DNA of 64,000 bases from Bacillota bacterium (GCA_023416275.1 JAEZIB010000114.1:1-64000), one strand, 5' to 3'. Shown: positions 1 through 9,932, counted from the stretch's first letter. Notes: a model not told the origin generated them from the letters alone. A program made the numbers and translations.

Positions 1-265
1 GTTTAGTAGCCTATAGCAATTTAAATCTTAATTTCATTCAACATTTTAAATCCAACCTCTGAAAGAACACATCGAATTTCTATATATATTTTTATTTCTC
101 TGCAAAAAAACACTGGTCAGGGCAAACAGCACCCCAACCAGCAATATTCTGTACACTCAATCTATTAAATTCTAAATTCCACATCTCTACTATAAATCAA
201 ACATCATTTCATATCCTTATCAATTTCAATTCCATTTATAAAATGAAACACTATTTTGTCTTTAC

Positions 266-682
266 TCAAAAACTTGTGATAAACCCCGAAAGTCCAGCAA
301 ACAAAGTGGATAGGAGTAATGCTGTTAAAATTTCTTTACCTACATGAATTACACTAGTATCAGAACTGAACAGACTAAGTACTTGTGTCCGAAATGCAAA
401 CAAGATAGCCGCAATTCCCAAAACAATACAAACAAGATAGGTTACTGTTGTTTTAAGCACTTTACTCAAACGTTCGGTATCTGCTGCTGCATAAGAGAAT
501 GCTATCAAAGGCACTACCCCCATATACAGACCCATACCAATGAAATCGGAAATCTGACACAATCGGTTGGCTACACCAAAAGCAGCAACCACATAATCAC
601 CATACATCATCGAGTAGTTGTTGGAGCTAGTCTTGAAGCCAAAATCTTGAACAAGGCTTATCTCATAAATATTCCTCTTCAA
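266..682 (-). pseudogene. MATE family efflux pump, internal fragment
   Basis: The 138-residue reading frame matches only the middle of a MATE (NorM/DinF-type) multidrug antiporter. It has the typical GDYVVAAFGVANR stretch, the GMGLYMGVVPLIAFSYAA segment and two to three following membrane helices. Intact MATE proteins have about 450 residues and 12 helices, so both ends are missing. The first residues overlap the end of the MFS gene in another frame and do not look like a true N-terminus. No continuation is visible downstream to position 1. I read it as a decayed remnant, perhaps the scar of a deletion joining it to the MFS gene. The family call is firm; lack of function is inferred. Confidence 0.8.
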
Positions 683-1889
683 CTGATAAGTTTAATTTAA
701 ACAGTGATGCTGTTAAAAGTGCGCCTAGAAAAAATATGATTCCTGATGCAATATACATGTCTACAAGTGAAAATTGAACTTTAAGCCAACCAGCAAGACT
801 TATTGTCAATACCATCGCTCCCATAAACATTGGATTTAGAACACCATTCACCCTTCCTATAAATTTTACGTCTGTAAGCTTTAAAATCAATGTATTTATA
901 CCAATATGAATGCATGGCATAAAAAATCCATTCAGAAATTGAAATATAGCGGTTATTACAAAACTTGTAGAGACGCCCATTCCAATAACAGATATAGCAT
1001 TTATTAGAAGTCCGACTGCCAAAAGCTTCTGAGGACTAAATTTTTGCGATAAACTCATTATGACTCCGCCTCCCATTAGCATGGATACTCCAAACACCGC
1101 CAATAACCATTGCAAATTTTCTTTAGGTAGACCTAGTCGTTCTATAACAATAAAAATTCCAAGAGGTTGTGTAATACCAACAGCAAGCCCAGCCAATGCA
1201 AATATTCCTCCAAGTATCATGAGAGCTTTTCTTTTATACACATATTTGAAGCCTTCTTTTAATTCACTAAAGAAACTTGATTCATTTTTTTCCTCTTTAT
1301 CTTTTTTATCATTAGGAAGAAAAACCAATACACACGCAGACAATAAAAATGCTAATCCCATTAATCCAATAGCAAGGTTTATACCAAATCTTTGATAAAC
1401 AAATGTGCCTAACAATGGTCCAATAACTATAAAAATTGCCATTAGAGTTTGAAACATAGCCATTCCCGATTGTAATTTTTCTGCGGGTATATGAACTTTA
1501 AATAATTTCATTGAAGATGGCTGTGAAAACTGTGAAAGAATCGCAGAAATGAATGCAACAAAAAACACAGCTTGCCAGACTTCAAAAACAATTGCCAAGA
1601 GCACTATAAATACAGATATTGCACTAAGCAGGTCACATAAAACCATAGTACGTTTTGGTTTCCATCTATCTGCAAAAGCACCTCCAATAAAAGAAAATAT
1701 AAAAATGGGTGAAAATTCTGCTACAGAAATTAATGAAACTGCATATGCATCATTGTTCGTTTTTTCCATTACATATAGTAAGACAGCAAAATTCCTTATC
1801 CAAATTCCCAACTGAAGTAGAATATTTGATGTAATGATAACTTTAATAAATTTATTATTCAAAAACCATAATTTTTCTGATGTTTTCAT
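663..1889 (-). CDS. MFS transporter, drug/macrolide exporter-like
   Basis: A protein of about 408 residues with 10 to 12 hydrophobic segments. Between helices 2 and 3 it has the MFS motif A-like stretch GGAFADRWKPKR, and a charged central loop (DKKDKEEKNE). It resembles the MFS_3 group that holds macrolide efflux (Mef) and enterobactin exporter (EntS) proteins, so it probably exports a small hydrophobic compound from the cytoplasm. An upstream in-frame start at 1994 would add 35 residues unlike an MFS N-terminus. The ATG at 1889 (MKTSEKLW) gives the normal beginning, although its ribosome site (GGGAG, about 10 bases upstream) is modest. No linked regulator is visible. The substrate is unknown. 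Confidence 0.85.
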   Translation of the reverse strand: MKTSEKLWFLNNKFIKVIITSNILLQLGIWIRNFAVLLYVMEKTNNDAYAVSLISVAEFSPIFIFSFIGGAFADRWKPKRTMVLCDLLSAISVFIVLLAIVFEVWQAVFFVAFISAILSQFSQPSSMKLFKVHIPAEKLQSGMAMFQTLMAIFIVIGPLLGTFVYQRFGINLAIGLMGLAFLLSACVLVFLPNDKKDKEEKNESSFFSELKEGFKYVYKRKALMILGGIFALAGLAVGITQPLGIFIVIERLGLPKENLQWLLAVFGVSMLMGGGVIMSLSQKFSPQKLLAVGLLINAISVIGMGVSTSFVITAIFQFLNGFFMPCIHIGINTLILKLTDVKFIGRVNGVLNPMFMGAMVLTISLAGWLKVQFSLVDMYIASGIIFFLGALLTASLFKLNLSVEEEYL

Positions 1890-2344
1890 TTTCCATGTAC
1901 TCCCAGATATTTTATTAGCATAAGTAATTGTACTTAATAATATTACCCATGTCAATTTTTTTAAATGATTTGAGTAAACTATAAACTTTTTCATTTCTTA
2001 CTTGATTGAACGCACCGTTCAAAATTTTTCACCCTAACTATAATTTTTTCATTTAATTATATCATGAAAAGTCTGTCAATATTTTTTCCCACATGGTTCA
2101 TTCTATAAAAGACAATGCGCGCTTACTCCTTACTGCATTACACGTCATCTATGGGAAAACTTTTGATTTATGAAACAAAACCGATGAATTTCCCACCGTT
2201 TTCCCACCAAAACTAAATATACATTCTAACAAACAAAAATACAAAAAAATACAATCCCTAAAATCAGTTTCGTGAACTAAAGCTGTAAGGCTTATCTTTC
2301 AACGGTTTGCTGATAATGAGAATTGTATTTTTTCATATTATTTT

Positions 2345-2500
2345 ATAACGCCTAGATTCAAAATGAAATTTTTCGATTGTAGAAAAATTTCATTACATCA
2401 GCGGCCGTTTCAACGAGGCGGGTGATATTCTCACCACCTGAAAATTAAAGCTGTACCTGCCACTTATAAAAGTGGGGGACATTTTCTGCCTCGTTATATT
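2345..2500 (+). repeat. Dispersed repeat family B, copy 1
   Basis: About 155 bases with short terminal inverted repeats (TATAACG and CGTTATA). It contains a perfect 13-base-pair hairpin (arms 2362-2374 and 2382-2394), a GGTGA/TCACC hairpin, a CCACTT/AAGTGG hairpin, and an outer pairing AACGAGGC (2412-2419) with GCCTCGTT (2488-2495). Related copies lie at 13866-14020, 14021-14171 and 27489-27594. The copy ends two bases from the stop codon of the reverse rubrerythrin. It fills most of the 500-base gap between the MFS and rubrerythrin genes; nothing else is evident in that gap. Confidence 0.7.
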
Positions 2501-2501
2501 T

Positions 2502-3050
2502 TTACTCACCAAAATATCTCTTCAAAAGCCCTCTGAAGCCTGCTCCATGTCTTGCTTCGTCCTTACACATTTCGTGAACTGTGTCATGAATAGCATCATA
2601 GTTAAGCTGCTTTGCTTTTGTAGCAAGGTCTTTCTTTCCCTGACAGGCACCATGCTCTGCTTCTGCTCTTAATTGAAGGTTTTTCTTTGTATCTGGGTAA
2701 ACAACCTCTCCTAAAAGTTCTGCAAACTTCGCAGCATGTTCAGCCTCTTCCCAAGCAGCAAGCTTGTAAAAAGCACCGATTTCAGGATATCCTTCACGCT
2801 CAGCCTGTCTTGCCATAGCGAGGTACATTCCTACTTCAGTACATTCCCCCATAAAATTAGCTCTTAATCCTTCCAATACTTCTGCATCAACACCCTGTGC
2901 AACACCTATTCTGTGCTCATCAGCAAAAGCAGTTGAAGCTTCTTTCTGCTCCACAAATTTTTCCTTTGGAGCCTTACACTGAGGGCAATTATCTGGAGCA
3001 GTATCTCCTGTATGAACATATCCACAAACTGAACAAACAAATTTTTTCAT
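2502..3050 (-). CDS. Reverse rubrerythrin (peroxide reductase)
   Basis: A 182-residue cytoplasmic protein. It has an N-terminal rubredoxin knuckle (CSVC at residues 6-9, CPQC at 22-25) followed by a four-helix ferritin-like diiron domain with Glu and ExxH ligands (for example EEAEHAAKF and DEARHG). This order, rubredoxin first, is the reverse rubrerythrin arrangement. In clostridia such proteins reduce hydrogen peroxide, with electrons from NADH via rubredoxin reductase. AGGAGG lies upstream of the ATG, though with a long spacing. The length is normal for the family. It is monocistronic. Regulation by PerR would be usual in clostridia, but I did not identify an operator. Confidence 0.93.
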   Translation of the reverse strand: MKKFVCSVCGYVHTGDTAPDNCPQCKAPKEKFVEQKEASTAFADEHRIGVAQGVDAEVLEGLRANFMGECTEVGMYLAMARQAEREGYPEIGAFYKLAAWEEAEHAAKFAELLGEVVYPDTKKNLQLRAEAEHGACQGKKDLATKAKQLNYDAIHDTVHEMCKDEARHGAGFRGLLKRYFGE

Positions 3051-3256
3051 AATACCTAAATCCTCCTGTAATTTATATAATTTTATATTCGCAATGTTTT
3101 CTCAGCCGCTTATTAATTGGTTTAGCGGCGACAGTAATATATATACCACGGAGGAAAAGTTTAAAACAAGTTATTTTTTGGAAATAAACTTAACTTTCCA
3201 TTGATAAGTCTCACGCACCAATTGACTTTTTATGTGCGAAGATTGATGTATTTAGC

Positions 3257-4510
3257 TTAAAACACCACTGTCAACAAATGAATAGCAAGCCCCGCCAAAC
3301 CACCAATTACAGTACCGTTAATTCGAATGTACTGCAAGTCCGCTCCAACCTGTACTTCAAGCTTGTCAACCATGCTCTTAGTTTCCCAGCTGTCCATTGT
3401 ATCATATATAAGGTCACCAACCTTATTTCCATATTGAGAAACAATGCCCTCAATAGTTTCAATTATTGCGTTATCAACACTCTCTTGAAGTCTAGCATTC
3501 TCAGAAATTATTATTACAAGCTTGTCCAAAATAGCACTTACTCTTTCAGTTAACCTTTCTTCATCTGCCATGATAGAGTTTTTAAAATCAATCAACATAT
3601 CAACTAGCTTATTCTGAAGCTCACCATATAGTTCAGAATTAATTATCTGCTCTTTGAGTAGTTCTCCTTTGCTAATCAACTCCTGTGAATTTCCCATGTC
3701 CTCAAGAAGCTTTGGAAGAGCCGACAACAGCAGCTTATTTACCTCAACCTCCTCATTTGTGTCAATCTCATCAGCTTGTGTATATAAAAATTCTAAAATC
3801 TTCTTATAGATAATATCTCCAATAAAGGGCATAGTTAAGGTTTTGTTTATTCCACCCAAAACAAGCATTGTTTTATCTTTATTTTCTCCAATATAATTAT
3901 ATGTAGAATTCAAAAGGCCCTTAACAATTGGCTTATGATATCCCCCATCAAGTATTGGCTTCAAAATTGTAGCCAGCATAGGATATAATTTTATAGCATC
4001 AATTTTTCTATCAATCTGCTGCTTTACAAGCTCTGAAACCTTAGTATCATCAACAATTGAATTAACTATAGAGGGAAGCTTATTAGAAACAGCTTTTGCA
4101 ATACTATTCTTATTTTGCTCAATATAACCGGATATCTTTTCTGAAATACTGATCTTGTCCAGTTTTGCTTTAATAATCTCAGGAGTGAAAAAATTTGATA
4201 CTACAAAATTAGATAATGCTTTTGCAATCCTCTGCTTATTATTCTGAATAATGGCAGTATGGGGGATTATTTTCAAGCCTAAAGGATGCCTAAATAGCGC
4301 AACCACTGCAAACCAATCAGCAAGTGCTCCCACCATTGAAGCCTCAGCAAATGCCGCTACCGATGAGAAGAACAAACCTCTGTCCTCATATCTCCTGAAC
4401 ACAATAAAAACAACTGCCATAAATACTAGCAGAGAAGTTGCAATAATTCGCATGTTCTTTAACTTTTTTCTCAGCTTTTCTTCTTCATTTTTGTAATCAT
4501 TCTTATCCAT
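3257..4510 (-). CDS. DUF445 family membrane-anchored protein
   Basis: A 417-residue protein with a hydrophobic segment near residues 20-40 (ATSLLVFMAVVFIVF), a second near 50-70 that contains GALADWFAVVALFRHPLG, a long helical soluble region, and a C-terminal hydrophobic segment (GGLAGLAIHLL). The GALADWFAV..LF motif and the two-end membrane anchoring are hallmarks of the DUF445/YheB group. The biochemical function of this family is not established; B. subtilis YheB-type relatives are linked to sporulation only loosely. The ATG has a GGAG ribosome site. It appears to be transcribed alone. Confidence 0.85.
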   Translation of the reverse strand: MDKNDYKNEEEKLRKKLKNMRIIATSLLVFMAVVFIVFRRYEDRGLFFSSVAAFAEASMVGALADWFAVVALFRHPLGLKIIPHTAIIQNNKQRIAKALSNFVVSNFFTPEIIKAKLDKISISEKISGYIEQNKNSIAKAVSNKLPSIVNSIVDDTKVSELVKQQIDRKIDAIKLYPMLATILKPILDGGYHKPIVKGLLNSTYNYIGENKDKTMLVLGGINKTLTMPFIGDIIYKKILEFLYTQADEIDTNEEVEVNKLLLSALPKLLEDMGNSQELISKGELLKEQIINSELYGELQNKLVDMLIDFKNSIMADEERLTERVSAILDKLVIIISENARLQESVDNAIIETIEGIVSQYGNKVGDLIYDTMDSWETKSMVDKLEVQVGADLQYIRINGTVIGGLAGLAIHLLTVVF

Positions 4511-4856
4511 ATCACTGCTCCATAATAATTTACTGTTTTAGATGAAACATTACTAATTTCATGCAATTATTTTGGCAACATGCCATACTAAATTTCAAGA
4601 CCCATAGACTGTCTATTTTAATTGGCTGAATAGTAAACTATTTCTTTTAACACCTTTGACATCAAGCTACAAAAATCAATTTTTACGTTATTTTATATTT
4701 TACAATTTTGCAATTTTAAATATTTAAATCTACCCTAGATAATTCGAATCCCTTTGAAGGGAGATAACTCTGTTGCATCACTGGCATTTACAGGTTTTGC
4801 CTACTATATTGCTTATTGTTTTCAATTAAATTAATTTACTTTAATTATATTTAACT
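4511..4856. other. Intergenic region with repeat remnant
   Basis: There is no gene in these 346 bases. Around 4545-4625 the sequence resembles the interior of dispersed repeat family A (the segment with ATTACTAATT and TTTTGGCAACA also found near 5884-5930 and 25090-25130). A short CCCTTTGAAGGG palindrome lies near 4750. No convincing promoter or RNA gene was seen. Confidence 0.4.
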
Positions 4857-5663
4857 CTACTCTGCTGGCTCTTCAAATTCTGTTGATTCTTCTGTATCCT
4901 CGGGTATTTCGGAGGCATCCAGCTTGTCCAGCTCCACTAGTTCATCAAGTTCTTGCGCCGTCTCAAGTTCCTTTTCATTTGACTTTTGAGCTAATACGTT
5001 CCCTTGAACCGTATTATTTGTACCTTCCTTTTTTTCATCGCCTGCCGCTAATAGCTCTACAGCTGTTTCAGCCTCAAACAAGCTTCTACCTATCTCCTCA
5101 AGAACTTCTTCTTTACCTGTTCTTTTTTCAGATGAAAACGGTATAATCTTCGTTGATTTATCTAACTGAAGCACTTTCCTGATGTCATTCAACCTGACAT
5201 TTATTTGTGATCTGGTTATTTTATCAGCCTTTGTAGCAACAATTATAGACTTCATTCCAAAACCCTGTATCCATTGATACATAATTATATCGTCCTTGCT
5301 GGGTGAATGTCTGATATCCACAAGCATTACTACCAGCTTTAGCTGATTTTGTTTTCTGGAATACAAATATGTCTCGATTATATTTTCCCAAGAAGCCTTC
5401 ATATCCTTTGATACATTTGCAAAGCCATAGCCTGGCAAATCTACTAAATAAAAGTTACCATTTACAACAAAAAAATTAATCTGTCTTGTTTTGCCTGGCG
5501 TTTGACCCACTCTTGCAAGATTTTTTCTATTTAGCAAGGTATTTATTATTGAGGACTTTCCTACATTTGACCTGCCCACAAAAGCTACCTCAGGAAACCC
5601 TGTAACTGGATATTGGTTTGGCTTAACAGCTGTAATTTCATGTTCTGCATTTTTTATTATCAT
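4857..5663 (-). CDS. engB: Ribosome biogenesis GTPase EngB (YsxC) with acidic tail
   Basis: A TrmE-Era-EngA-EngB-type GTPase with G1 GRSNVGKSS, a TPGKTRQINFF switch region, G3 DLPGYG and G4 TKAD. It is needed for assembly of the 50S ribosomal subunit. The upstream ATG at 5681 has no ribosome site. The ATG at 5663 is preceded by AAAGGAA at the right distance, giving MIIKNAEHEIT, the usual N-terminus. The protein has 268 residues, whereas EngB normally ends near 195-205. The extra 65 or so residues are strongly acidic (Glu/Asp-rich, ending TEESTEFEEPAE) and look disordered. The GTPase core is complete. The role of the tail is unknown. Confidence 0.93.
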   Translation of the reverse strand: MIIKNAEHEITAVKPNQYPVTGFPEVAFVGRSNVGKSSIINTLLNRKNLARVGQTPGKTRQINFFVVNGNFYLVDLPGYGFANVSKDMKASWENIIETYLYSRKQNQLKLVVMLVDIRHSPSKDDIIMYQWIQGFGMKSIIVATKADKITRSQINVRLNDIRKVLQLDKSTKIIPFSSEKRTGKEEVLEEIGRSLFEAETAVELLAAGDEKKEGTNNTVQGNVLAQKSNEKELETAQELDELVELDKLDASEIPEDTEESTEFEEPAE

Positions 5664-5726
5664 GTTGAATGTTCCTTTCATATGTTAAATGTTAATATAT
5701 TTACAAGTGCTAATTTTAGTTGAGTT

Positions 5727-5962
5727 ACTCAAACATCGCAGTTGAATATACTCTTAAAGCTAAGTAACATCAGGTGTGGTAGCAGTATCAAATAAAAAGT
5801 CAAATAATTCTATAAGTTAGTTTATGAACAGCAAGCCATCTGTAAACTTGAGCATGGCTAGACTTTTCATTCGATGCAATTACTAATTCAAGCAATTAAT
5901 TGGGCAACAAACCATTGATAATTAAACCGCACCAATAGATTTTTTATGTGCGAAGTTTTGGT
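5727..5962. repeat. Dispersed repeat family A (MITE-like), short copy
   Basis: About 236 bases bounded by inverted ends ACTCAAACATCGCA (5727-5740) and TGCGAAGTTTTGGT (5949-5962). The same ends and interior recur at 24709-25175, with partial versions elsewhere. It contains no open reading frame of note, which fits a non-autonomous mobile element. The rest of the 574-base gap between EngB and the permease holds AT-rich sequence and the permease terminator. Confidence 0.65.
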
Positions 5963-6165
5963 CAGTTATATATCTATGTTGCCCATATTTTCAAACATAA
6001 TTTTTATAGCTATAATATTATAACATATATACTTTTCTAACAATATTTTATACATTCAATATTTTATACATTATAATTCAACTTTAATAGTTAAAATTTG
6101 TAGGTGCAACACGCTTTGTAACGCAATTAATAATATGAATTCTTATACTAATAAAAACAATCCAT

Positions 6166-6212
6166 CAAAAAGCCAAACGCTACAAGCCCAATAAGTACCA
6201 GACTGTAGCGTT
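6166..6212 (-). terminator. Rho-independent terminator of the nucleoside transporter operon
   Basis: On the minus strand AACGCTACA pairs with TGTAGCGTT (6204-6212 with 6076-like arm at 6176-6184), followed by GGCTTTTTG. It lies about 25 bases beyond the stop codon of the last permease gene. Confidence 0.75.
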
Positions 6213-6237
6213 CTTCAACCATTATTTAAGTAAATAA

Positions 6238-7203
6238 TTATCTTAACCCTTTATCATATGGTATACCTTCAGCTTTAGGTGCTCTTGATCTTTTAGATGT
6301 AAACGCAAGTACAACCATAGTTGCAATATATGGAAGCATCTTGTAAAAGGTATTATTTATATTCAATGCCGCCAGAAAAGGAATTAGCGAAACAGAATAA
6401 GCTAAGGTCCTAAGAAACGCAAAGAACAAGGCTGCAAATAGTATTTTAATTGGCTTCCATTGTCCGAATATCATTACCGCAAGTGCAAGAAATCCAAAGC
6501 CTGCAACACCTGTATGACCATTTGCGTTTCCATTCATTACACCTACAGCATAGAAAAATCCTCCTGTGCCGCCAAGTATACCAGATATAGCGACACCAGC
6601 ATGGCGCATAAAGTAAACATTTATTCCAACCGAATCAGCTGCATGAGGATGCTCACCACACGCACGAAGGCGCAAGCCAAACTTAGTTTTATAAAACACA
6701 ATAGTGGAAATAACAAGTATAGCAATTCCTATATACACGGTAATATAAGTATTCTGAAACAGCATTTTGCCAATTACAGGTATCTCACCTAGTGCAGGAA
6801 CTTTTTTAATGTAAAAATTCACGTCAGTTGTTATGCCGTCACTGTTAAAAAACATTTTAGAAAACAGAAGTATAATAGCAGGAATCAGCATATTAAGAGC
6901 CGTTCCACTGATAGTCTGGTCTGCTTTCAAATTTACAGCCGCAACTGCCAACAGCAACGAATAAATAAAACCTCCCACTGCCGCAACAAACATGCCAATA
7001 AGCAACATTAACTGCCCATTAATAGCAGTGCCCTGTATAAAGAAAACACTTAAGCAGCCAAAAAATGCGCCAAATAACATTATACCTTCCAGTGCTATAT
7101 TAATTACACCACTGCGCTCACTGAACATACCGCCCAGTGCCACCAATAGTAAAGGGATGGCAACCGGAAGCGTATTTTGAATCAAATAATATAAAGTATC
7201 CAT
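6238..7203 (-). CDS. nupQ: Nucleoside ABC transporter permease (NupQ-like)
   Basis: A polytopic membrane protein of about 321 residues from the BPD_transp_2 (branched-chain amino acid/ribose-type) permease family. It has the GGMFSERSGVINIALEGIML and GFGFLALAVMIFGQWKP stretches typical of BMP-linked nucleoside importers. The in-frame ATG at 7230 is unlikely because GAGAGGGAGGGG lies inside the resulting N-terminus. The ATG at 7203 (MDTLYYLI) follows that ribosome site and sits just beyond the stop codon of the preceding permease. It is the last gene of an operon with the second permease, a double ATPase and a lipoprotein. In B. subtilis NupNOPQ imports guanosine. The exact nucleoside here is inferred. 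Confidence 0.88.
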   Translation of the reverse strand: MDTLYYLIQNTLPVAIPLLLVALGGMFSERSGVINIALEGIMLFGAFFGCLSVFFIQGTAINGQLMLLIGMFVAAVGGFIYSLLLAVAAVNLKADQTISGTALNMLIPAIILLFSKMFFNSDGITTDVNFYIKKVPALGEIPVIGKMLFQNTYITVYIGIAILVISTIVFYKTKFGLRLRACGEHPHAADSVGINVYFMRHAGVAISGILGGTGGFFYAVGVMNGNANGHTGVAGFGFLALAVMIFGQWKPIKILFAALFFAFLRTLAYSVSLIPFLAALNINNTFYKMLPYIATMVVLAFTSKRSRAPKAEGIPYDKGLR

Positions 7204-7207
7204 AATC

Positions 7208-8392
7208 TTACGCCCCTCCCTCTCTATCATCCTTTATGGCTTCAACTGTCTCAGCACTGCCAACTAAGGTTGTTTTCTCAGGTTTATTTCCTCTACGCCT
7301 TTTAAATACTTTTGCAACTGTTGCATTCATAATCATTGCAAATGCTGAAAAATAGATTGTTACAGCAATTACAACATCAATAATTTCAGGCTTATAGCCG
7401 CACAAGCTTGCAAGTGTTCCTCCACGCTGTATGTAGGAAATAAACAGCGCCGAAAATATAATTCCGATAGGGTTAGAGCTTCCAAGAAGAGCTACTGCAA
7501 TTCCATTAAATCCATTCGCTGCAATTACACTAACTGGCTCATAGGTCATACTGCTTCCTGAAATGGTAGATGGAGCTAATATAGCAAACGCTCCTCCAAG
7601 TCCTGCCATAGCACCTGCAATAACCATTGTAAGTATTATATTTCGCTTTCCGTTCATGCCTGCATAAATGCTTGCATGTTTGTTATAGCCTGTGGCTTTT
7701 AGCTCGTAGCCAAAAATTGTTTTATTCAAAACAACATATAAGATGATGGCAAAAGCAATTCCAATTAAAATAGCTACATTTACTCCCGAATTTTTAATTC
7801 CCAAAGTAGGTATTTGTGCCGATTCAGGAAGATATGCTGTTCTTGTCTTTGACGAAATATACATAGTAGAATTACTCTGTACAAGCATGTCCACCAGATA
7901 CATTCCTATATAGTTAAACATAATTGAAGTAATAACCTCATTTACATTCAAAAGCGCTTTTAATATACCTGGTATAAAGCCCCATATCAAACCTCCAACC
8001 ATACCTGCAATTATACAAGCAACCCAATGTATACTATCAGGCAAGTCCCACATAAAGCCCACATATAATGCAAAAAACATACCCATTGTATACTGCCCTG
8101 AGGCACCAATATTAAACAAACCCATTTTGAATGCAAAGCCTACAGAGAGGCCCGTCATTAAAATAGGCGTTGCAAAATAAAACACATCTCCAATTCTATT
8201 GAGCCCTCCCAGCAAAACCATCTGAAAGCCAGCAATTGAGTTGGCAGGACTTGCTATTAGCATAATAATAAATCCAAAAATAAGCCCCATCAAAATAGCA
8301 AGTAATGCGGCTGTAAATGCTGAAAAGCCTTTGCTTTTTGTCAAATTCTTAATATTAGACGCTTTTGAGGAAGAAACAGTATTATTCTGCAT
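7208..8392 (-). CDS. nupP: Nucleoside ABC transporter permease (NupP-like)
   Basis: A BPD_transp_2 family permease of about 394 residues. It has a soluble N-terminus, about nine membrane helices, a GLSVGFAFKMGLFNIGASGQY segment and a basic C-terminal tail (VFKRRRGNKPEK). The ATG at 8392 (MQNNTVSSS) has an ideal AAAGGAGG ribosome site; the longer in-frame start at 8482 lies inside the ATPase gene and has none. Its start overlaps the ATPase stop by 11 bases, indicating translational coupling. It pairs with the downstream permease to form the membrane channel. Confidence 0.9.
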   Translation of the reverse strand: MQNNTVSSSKASNIKNLTKSKGFSAFTAALLAILMGLIFGFIIMLIASPANSIAGFQMVLLGGLNRIGDVFYFATPILMTGLSVGFAFKMGLFNIGASGQYTMGMFFALYVGFMWDLPDSIHWVACIIAGMVGGLIWGFIPGILKALLNVNEVITSIMFNYIGMYLVDMLVQSNSTMYISSKTRTAYLPESAQIPTLGIKNSGVNVAILIGIAFAIILYVVLNKTIFGYELKATGYNKHASIYAGMNGKRNIILTMVIAGAMAGLGGAFAILAPSTISGSSMTYEPVSVIAANGFNGIAVALLGSSNPIGIIFSALFISYIQRGGTLASLCGYKPEIIDVVIAVTIYFSAFAMIMNATVAKVFKRRRGNKPEKTTLVGSAETVEAIKDDREGGA

Positions 8393-9932
8393 TTTTAACC
8401 TCCTTTGCCGTATTACGCTTTGCTCCTGACATGTAAAGACCAAGCTCTTGGACTGTAACTTCTTTTGGATTAAGCTCACCAACTATTTCGCCCTCATACA
8501 TTACAAGAATACGGTCACTTACATTCATAACCTCTTCAAGCTCAAGAGACACTAACAATACTGCCTTACCAGAATCACGTATTGCAATGAGCTGTTTATG
8601 AATGTATTCAATAGCCCCTACATCAAGACCTCTTGTTGGCTGAACTGCGACAAGCAATTCATGCTCCTTGTCAATTTCACGAGCTATAATTGCTTTTTGC
8701 TGATTTCCGCCAGACATACTGCGAGTTACAGTAATTGGACCCTGTCCACTTCTCACATCATATTGTCCTATTAATTTTTCAGCATAGGAGCGTACTTCAT
8801 TTCTTTTAATAAATTTGAAATGTTGAAATTTAGGCTTCCAATAGCTCTGAAGCACAAGGTTTTCTTCTAAGGAATAATCAAGTACCAAGCCATGCTTATG
8901 TCTGTCCTCAGGTATATGACTAATCCCTACTTGTGAACGAGAACGAATACTTGACCTTGTAATATCCTTACCACAAAGAGTTATTAAGCCAGATGAATAT
9001 CTTTCAAGACCGGTAAGCGCTGAAACAAACTCTGTCTGGCCATTTCCCTCAATTCCTGCAAGGCAAACTATTTCGCCTGCTCTAACATCAAAAGAAACGT
9101 CCTTAACAACATTTCCTTTATGTGACTTGGACTGAACTGAAGCATTTTTAACAGAAAGTACAACCTGACCAGGCTTTGCCTCTTTTTTTTCAACCTTAAA
9201 GGTTATATCTCTTCCTACCATCATCTTTGAAAGCTCTTCCTTTGTGGTATCTTTTATTGCCACAGTTCCAATACATTTACCCTTTCGAAGTACTGTACAT
9301 CTATCTGCAACTGCCATAATCTCGTTTAATTTGTGAGTTATGAACAATATTGACTTCCCTTCCTTAGCAAAGCCCCTCATTATGGACATAAGCTCATCAA
9401 TTTCCTGAGGAGTTAAAACTGCAGTAGGCTCGTCAAAAATTAAGATATCATTTTCACGGTACAGCATTTTTAATATTTCAACACGCTGCTGCATGCCTAC
9501 AGAAATTTTCTCAATTAGTGTATCAGGAGTTACCTTTAGTCTGTATTGTTCGCTAAGCTTTAGAATCTTTTCTTTTGCTGCTTTTCTCTGCAAGAATCCC
9601 ATCTTATTTGGTTCTATACCTAAAATGATATTGTCAAGAACAGTAAAATTCTCAACAAGCTTAAAATGCTGATGAACCATACCAATTCCCAAAGCATTTG
9701 CATCATTTGGATTGTTTATTTTTACAGGCTTACCATTCTTTTTAATTTCGCCTTTCTCCGCCTGATACAAACCAAAAAGCACACTCATAAGAGTTGACTT
9801 CCCTGCACCGTTTTCTCCCAGCAGAGCATGGATTTCGCCCTTTTTTAATTGCAGTGTAATATTATCATTCGCAACAATGCCAGGGAATTCTTTTGTAATA
9901 TTAAGCATTTCAATAATATATTCTTCCACCAA
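8382..9932 (-). CDS. nupO: Nucleoside ABC transporter ATPase, two domains (NupO-like)
   Basis: A protein of about 516 residues with two fused ABC cassettes, as in sugar and nucleoside importers. The first has Walker A GENGAGKST and signature-like SVGMQQR, with Walker B ILIFDEPT. The second has the degenerate Walker A GIEGNGQTEF and signature MSGGNQQK. The asymmetry is normal for this family. The start is TTG at 9932, or the adjacent GTG; GAGGGG lies a few bases upstream and suits GTG slightly better. It powers uptake through the two permeases. Confidence 0.92.
   Translation of the reverse strand: MVEEYIIEMLNITKEFPGIVANDNITLQLKKGEIHALLGENGAGKSTLMSVLFGLYQAEKGEIKKNGKPVKINNPNDANALGIGMVHQHFKLVENFTVLDNIILGIEPNKMGFLQRKAAKEKILKLSEQYRLKVTPDTLIEKISVGMQQRVEILKMLYRENDILIFDEPTAVLTPQEIDELMSIMRGFAKEGKSILFITHKLNEIMAVADRCTVLRKGKCIGTVAIKDTTKEELSKMMVGRDITFKVEKKEAKPGQVVLSVKNASVQSKSHKGNVVKDVSFDVRAGEIVCLAGIEGNGQTEFVSALTGLERYSSGLITLCGKDITRSSIRSRSQVGISHIPEDRHKHGLVLDYSLEENLVLQSYWKPKFQHFKFIKRNEVRSYAEKLIGQYDVRSGQGPITVTRSMSGGNQQKAIIAREIDKEHELLVAVQPTRGLDVGAIEYIHKQLIAIRDSGKAVLLVSLELEEVMNVSDRILVMYEGEIVGELNPKEVTVQELGLYMSGAKRNTAKEVKNAE

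Noticed and set aside
4735..4765. tRNA-like TTCGAATC motif
   Set aside because: No cloverleaf can be built around it; it belongs to a short CCCTTTGAAGGG palindrome.
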